From: Liriodendron chinense
Lineage: Eukaryota > Streptophyta > Magnoliopsida > Magnoliales > Magnoliaceae
Assembly (NCBI GenBank): GCA_003013855.2
Contig: ML058453.1
Location: forward strand, 4,457,861-4,521,860
Direction of reading: 5' to 3'
Length of the DNA stretch: 64,000 bases
The translations under genes and the position numbers were made by a program. Of this stretch, positions 58,570 through 64,000 are shown in pieces (positions within the stretch are counted from its first letter, which is position 1; every line of letters starts with the position of its first letter). The notes below the pieces were generated by a model. It was not told where the DNA came from and did no database searches. It saw only the letters and a list, made by a program, of their open reading frames with translations.

Positions 58570-61500
58570 TCAAGGAGACGATTTCCAATCGAATTGGAGA
58601 TTATTGAAGGTGTTGACTGATCCAAGCCCACCTAATTGCCGGTTCCCCATATCTTGTTGCTGCTGATGATTCATTGTAGTTTCTTGAGTCATTGAAGGCA
58701 TGCCTACCCTTCCATTCAACATCACAGAGTTGTTGGACATTGCAGCTCTGATTCCACTAGGTGTAGCTGATTGGCCAATCCGGCCCATGTTGCCAAATCC
58801 CACACTTGAATTGTTGGCGATCCCATTCCCAACTAGGCCATTCAGCACTGTGTTGCCTGTCTGTGTGATTCCGTTGATACCTTTCATCTCATTCCCTAAC
58901 GAACCGACACCAACCATGCCACCACCTCCATTTAGCTGGGACGACATCATCATTTCCTGTATGATTTGCTGAACGGAGCTCTGAGAGTCATTCGGCTCAG
59001 CTTCGCTGGCCTGTGATGGCTGTGGCATGGGGATGTTTGCAGGTGAATTTGCAGAATTTAAGTGGGAGGTGGTGGCTGAGGTTAAGGCATTATGTGATGT
59101 TTGTTGGTGGTTATTAGAAGCAGACAGTGTTGGTGATGGGAAAGGGGAAGATGGGTTGGCTTGGGATTGTGGTAGTGAATTAGACGAGCTGGCTGACGGA
59201 ATCTGGACCGTCGTCCCACCATATGGACTGTTTACAGTGCTCATTGAGTTCTCCTGCCTGGAATTCATTGAGTTTTGGTGGAGAAGTCCGACAATGGTAC
59301 TGGTGGTGGTGGAGGTAGATGTGGGATTGAGGGAGTTATTTACACTGACAACCCCATTGCTAGCAGCAAGCTGCACTGCATTTGTCTGAATGGAATTCTG
59401 GTCATTGTTCGAGTTCTGTGTCATGGATTGCTCCTCAGGCTGTTGACTTTGACTGTGGGGCCCAGATGCAGTAGTGGTCCTTCGAGGGAAGTTGATCAAA
59501 CTTGCTGAACAAGAAGATGGAAATTGTTTACTACATGAGGCTCAATGAAATCAACATTCCAGTTTATAGCAATCAAATGATTCCCATATCTAAATCGAAT
59601 TTCATGTTTCTGTGCCGAGACATAGGTGCATATCAGAATAATTGTAATTCAGCATGGTTACAAGTAACCACAATTACTAGAAATTTGGATTTTCCAGCTA
59701 ATCATAGTACATCAAAATAATTTACCATGCCTCGTTTCAAAATCAGAGCAGCTGCTTGTTCAAGATTATCACTAAAAATTAGCAGATCTTTAAAAAGCAA
59801 CCACTACCCATCAAGGACGAGTCATCTTAAACACATTAGCAATTCCAAGTCAGCTGCCAAGTGAATGAGTCAATAAATAACAGGAAAAAGGCACTTTCTG
59901 AAGAATAATTTTACCACGACGCCAAGGGAAACATGACTCGCGATCATATTGAAGATTCTATCTTCTTGATAAAATGATAAAAACAAGCTATAAAATATGA
60001 GTAGCATGGATAATATGGTAGACATTTAGGGCCTTTTTGGATACCAGCAAACAAGTTATTTTTTATACTTAGATAAGTAACTTATTTAAGATAAGTTTGG
60101 TTTATGATCAATTATAAGTAGCTTATCAGCCTTATCTTAAGTAACTTACAAACCAAACGCCCCCTTAGGAAGCAAGAGTTACTTTGTAGAATCTCTGAAA
60201 AGAAAGGAAAAGAAAAAGAAAGTTAAAGTTTACCCATGGGTCCAGTCCCTGTTTCACGGCTGTAATCGATCAAATCTTTCATACTATTAACCACCTCTGA
60301 TATCTGCAATTAATAATAGATCCAACAAATCAGCCGCAGATAAAATAGCAACATAACAATAATATCAGCTGACAGAACATCTGAGTCTGCTCTATATTCA
60401 TAAGTCAACCCGAGATTATAGAAAATAATAATAATAATTGTGCCTAAATGGAACAAGCCAAAACACACCTCAAGGGTAAATACTCCTCTGTTTTGTTTTA
60501 CACACTTCTTTTTTCTATTAAAATTAAAAATCTTGATTCATGAGCACATGTCCACTGCTGATAATCAGATTGCATCTTTCTTGATCATTTATGGTGTGAA
60601 TTACCACTTTTAGTTTAACCTCAAGTACTGTATGCCTGCACCAGGCCATGTACGGTCTGAATATCAGAACTTGCAGTTTTTCGAGGAATATACTGGCAAA
60701 TAAGATCATCAAATGAGAAAACACACGATAACTTGAAAGAGAACCAAAAAAAAAAAAAAAAAAGACAGAAAAGAATCCAAAATCTGTGACTTTACATACC
60801 CAGCCAGTCATTGGAGAAGGCTTATGAATTGAAGGATTACCTATTTCTAGTGTAGGATTCCTTTTGTGCATCATTCCATCAACTGAAGTCCCAAATTTTT
60901 TTGAGGCATAGCACTGACTGATGTGTATTCATGTTTTATTATACCACTAGAATTCAAATGGGTGCTATGCTTCATTAATTCCTCATGCATGAGAAAATAT
61001 AGTTGTTTAACCATGGCACTATACAACTAGTACACATTTTAGCTTCATCATCATCGTCATCATCTAAGCCTTACCCCAATTAATTGGGGTTGGTTACACA
61101 TTTTAGGTTATTGTTTTAAATAAATACTTTTGATGATGGAATAATCCATATCATGTTTTTAACTTCTAGGACTTTCCACAATGCTAACCGACATTAATGG
61201 GTATGCCAGTAAAAGCATCATGTTAGCATAAGACATACCCAGGTTTGACAACTAGGAATATAGGTTTTTATGTCCTTAACCCCTAAATCATACCCTACTG
61301 AACCAAAAACATAGTCGCTGTCTCAAAGCCATAGAAATAGAGGGTTAGTTTTATCAATTTCAGAAATACAATCATAGAAGAAATCCAAACAAATAAACAG
61401 GATGTTCCCCATAAATTCTTTACTTATCTAGGGCATGTAGGAAGGATAGAAAGTGAAGTTATTTACAAAGGAGAACTGAGACGAGAGGATGACCCCAGAA

Positions 61501-62171
61501 TAGAAAAATAATCCATGATTTACAAGTAAATGAATAAAGCCAATATAAGGCTTGAAGTTTGCTAAGTCCACACACTTGGACCCTGCCAATCCACGCCTGC
61601 GCACACATGCCAGTATGGCACAACTATGTGAGATCTGGATTTTCCAACAGGTTGGAAACCCACTTAGATCGTCTTGCTTAAAGTCATGCCGCTTCACTCA
61701 GGCAGGCCAGTGTACAAAACAATGGATGCGTAGAGAAAACATAGTTTCAACCAGCTGTTTGTTTTCTACACTGGCCTGCCTGAGGAATGAAGTGGCCCAA
61801 TTTTTGGGGAAGAAGATTTAAACAGTGTGGCTCACCTGATTCAAAACTTGGATCTCTCTCACATACGTGCCATGTCGGCATACATATTTCTTCATGCAAG
61901 GCTCTACACACATCGGGGCTTAGCAAAACTCTTAAAGCTTTATGACAACATACAAGACAAATTACATTTTGGCAGGCCTGGAGGGAGTAATTAAGCAATC
62001 CAAGGAATGAAGACTGGTTGACAAGCCAAGCGATTCATCAAGAACATAGTCACAGTAGTTAGCATAGAGTAAACTACCTGTAGGCAACGCACATATCTCT
62101 TCGTATATCCCAATTCATTTACCAAAGGTACCTCCAAGGCTTTCGCCAATTGACGAGCAGATGCAACAAAC
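58570..62171 (-). CDS. SEU: Transcriptional co-regulator SEUSS, C-terminal part (5' exons outside window)
   Basis: SEUSS is a plant LIM-domain-binding (Ldb1-like) adaptor. In Arabidopsis it pairs with LEUNIG to repress floral homeotic genes in the nucleus. Three coding exons are visible: 62171-62078, 60303-60234 and 59504-58570, joining in frame (phases 1 and 1) to about 365 residues. The first gives RFVASARQLAKALEVPLVNE then GYTKRYVRCLQ, the end of the Ldb-type domain. The second gives ISEVVNSMKDLIDYSRETGT. The third starts ASLINFPRRTT and is low complexity: Gln, Ser and Asn runs, SVQQIIQEMMMS, a Gly/Asn-rich stretch, and the terminal NNLQFDWKSSP typical of SEUSS. The upstream exon needed before 62171 is not found up to 64000. 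Closely related SLK proteins lack this exact tail, so SEU is preferred. Confidence 0.93.
60027..60173. mobile_element. Small MITE in a SEUSS intron
   Basis: The left end GGGCCTTTTTGGATACC and the right end CAAACCAAACGCCCCCTTAG are roughly inverted. The body has inverted AAGTTACTT/AAGTAACTT and ATAAGTAGCTTAT motifs. It is about 147 bp. Confidence 0.5.
61043..61092. repeat. Short dispersed repeat, second copy
   Basis: This resembles the repeat at 8852-8912: (CATCAT)n, TCTAAGCCTTACCCCAATT and AATTGGGGTTGG. The perfect palindrome CCCCAATTAATTGGGG lies inside. Confidence 0.5.
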
Positions 62172-62869
62172 CTAGACACATAAAGTATTATGTTATTAGA
62201 GATTAATCAATTCATAACTTGGTATGCAGCAAATCAATAAGGGACGATTGGTTAGATCTCACATGTGGCCTACTTTACATGGGTATATTATGGTTTCTAG
62301 TAGCCTGGGGTTGGCTTCAGCCCAGATTTTGAACTGTTCGGGCCAGCCCATCCAAAATTTTGATTTTGTCTGACTTGAGCCAGGCCAATGCTTTATTTTA
62401 TGTATAACTTAAGCATGGGGAGGGGGGGGCGGGTGATCTCTCTCTCTCTCTCAAGAATATGGTATATAAAAGCGGTAACAGATTCATAGTTTCAGACCTT
62501 GTTTCTTCCCCTTTCTTTCTCTACTTCCTTTTTTTTGCTTTTACAAGGTGAAAACTTGAATCGTTGAGCAACTAATTTACACAAATCACTTCTATTTGTT
62601 GTGCAACTACCATATGTTGGGATGTGAAGTTATATCTCGTGAGTGTACTTGAGGCATATACAACCATCCATAGCCATAGTTGAAGATCAAGTGCGGGTGT
62701 AGATGAAATGTGAATCATTTTTCATATTTGTTATCAACTGATTCGTATGTGTGTGGTGGAGATCAATGATCTACGCCCTCTTGAAGCAAGTGTTAGGTGA
62801 GTTCAAGTTCTGGTTCTTCCCTATGTGTTTGTTTTCTTCTCCTTCCTAAATATGGATGTAAAAACTAAT

Positions 62870-63045
62870 GCTAAGAATAGTCTTCTGCCTCCATATGAGT
62901 AGATGAATCTTCAAATTACATTGACCAAACTTAACGGTGCAAATTATTTACAATGGACCACATCATTATAAGTGTTTATTATAGAAGGAAGAAAATTAAA
63001 GTATTTGACATCCTCTAAGTCTGCTAAAAGTTCAACATTTTTTTT
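62870..63045 (+). pseudogene. Copia gag N-terminal fragment
   Basis: From about 62910 the translation gives MNLQITLTKLNGANYLQWTT, a standard Copia gag start, then a stop (TAA) and FIIEGRKLKYLT. I did not identify LTRs for this piece. The (CT)n and polypyrimidine tract at 62436-62450 and the block up to 62870 may be its leader. It lies in a SEUSS intron. Confidence 0.65.
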
Positions 63046-63133
63046 GAAAGGTGAAACTTTTGTTCTATTAGTCATGCAACGCACCCACAGAGTCAGTCAC
63101 ACAATGCACCCACTGGTGCAGTTTATGCTTGAT

Positions 63134-63868
63134 CAGTGTTTCAAATAGCGTCTGTAGCATACGCTACATAGCGTAGCTAAATAGCGTAAATCCCCTTTAG
63201 CGTACGCTACAATGCATTTTTTTTATTATCTCTAAAAAAAATGTATTTTTTTATTTTTTGTTTTTAATTATTGTTTTTTAAAAATGGTGTAAAAGTCACA
63301 ACATAAAAATAAAAAATAAAAACTGAAAATGTAAAGTCAAAACCAAACCTCTCTATGTTTACTTTCACTTAAAATGGTGGTGATCCTTTGTTAAAGTCAA
63401 TGTGAAATTCACAAACAAAAAAACCTTTAAAACTAGAAAGAAAAAGGGTTTCGAAAGATGGTTTTCAGAAACCCCTCTTAATCTCTGGGATTTTTATTTC
63501 TTTTCATACTTGTGAGTTGTGACTTGTGGTTTCAATTAGACATTATTAATTAAAGCGGTTTGCTTAGAAAGTTGTTGATGCGATAATTATTTGACTATTG
63601 ATTTTTTTAATAACTTTATATATGTGGATTAGCTTTTGATAAATAATAATTAATAACTTGCTTGCTTATACTTGAAAAAATGAATCATTTGTCAGGCATT
63701 TTTATATTTTTTTCTTTTTTTTTCCTTACTAATTATCATATTTTTCTTTTTCTTTTTTAAATTAGAAAATAGAAGTATCATGTAGCTTACGCTACACTCT
63801 AAGCTATTACACTACACGCTACAGAGGGTTGAATGCTACGCAACACGCTACTGCTATTTAAAACATTG
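63134..63868. mobile_element. Non-autonomous hAT derivative (GTAGCGTA family), third copy
   Basis: The ends are CAGTGTTTCAAATAGCG and, reverse-complemented from the right, CAATGTTTTAAATAGCAGTA. The octamer TGCTTGAT is perfectly duplicated at 63126-63133 and 63869-63876. Subterminal TACGCTAC/GTAGCGTA motifs cluster at both ends. The AT-rich 735-bp body has no coding capacity. It lies in a SEUSS intron just before the window edge. Confidence 0.93.
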
Positions 63869-64000
63869 TGCTTGATTTAAGGCCCAGATTAGTTCTAGGG
63901 CTTTTCTTTTGTTCCCTTTAATATAAAACTCAATAAATAAATAAATAAAATTGTCAGCAGCTTTTGAGAAATTTTCTTTTCTTTTCTACAATCCTTGGAC

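Noticed and set aside
58700..59508. Long + strand open frames opposite the last SEUSS exon.
   Set aside because: They are antisense shadows of the Gln/Asn/Ser-rich coding exon, which has clear SEUSS similarity.
62172..64000. Search for the next upstream SEUSS exon on the - strand.
   Set aside because: No frame ending in Arg codon AG plus donor GT with the expected Ldb-domain sequence was found. The stretch holds a Copia gag piece and a hAT derivative instead.

Overview
This is nuclear DNA of a seed plant, almost certainly an angiosperm. The evidence is spliced genes with GT-AG introns, two plant-type host genes, plant Copia and chromovirus retrotransposons, hAT transposons, a LINE fragment and an old insert of plastid DNA. 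Very long, transposon-filled introns point to a large genome. I lean towards a magnoliid-like lineage, but the sequence alone does not settle it.

Two host genes lie tail to tail. On the + strand, 19 exons between 5889 and 56740 encode all but the N terminus of a C2/EF-hand type II phosphatidylserine decarboxylase (PSD2/PSD3 class). All exons join in frame and give 569 residues ending at TAG 56738-56740; the catalytic His and the GGST self-cleavage site are present. Its 1.7 kb of visible coding sequence is spread over 51 kb. On the - strand, 58570-62171 holds the last three coding exons of the transcriptional co-regulator SEUSS, whose 5' part lies beyond the right edge.

The rest is mainly transposon strata inside PSD introns. 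(1) 1161-5537: a 346-bp TRIM (TSD CTAAT) whose 5' LTR was split by a 4-kb decayed chromovirus. (2) Intron 3 (8792-16749): hAT-type MITEs of a CGATAT-rich family, a decayed Copia element and an antisense solo LTR of the chromovirus family. (3) Intron 10 (25508-37843): a LINE fragment, then a TRIM broken by a 9.1-kb hAT transposon. The hAT carries a four-exon transposase with one stop codon and is loaded with long-TIR MITEs, one with a perfect 9-bp TSD. (4) Intron 11: a GC-AG intron holding a degraded plastid rps18-rpl20 segment. (5) Intron 12 (39716-52423): an antisense Copia, split in gag by a sense Copia, whose 5' LTR is split by a solo LTR; the two inner insertions have perfect TSDs and the outermost has a 4/5 match.

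The nearest thing to a system here is the hAT family. The apparent source element (27007-36117) and two short derivatives (18033-18572 and 63134-63868, each with a perfect 8-bp TSD) share the CAGTGTTT-type ends and dense subterminal GTAGCGTA motifs, which are probable transposase-binding sites. No rRNA gene, CRISPR array or convincing tRNA gene was seen.
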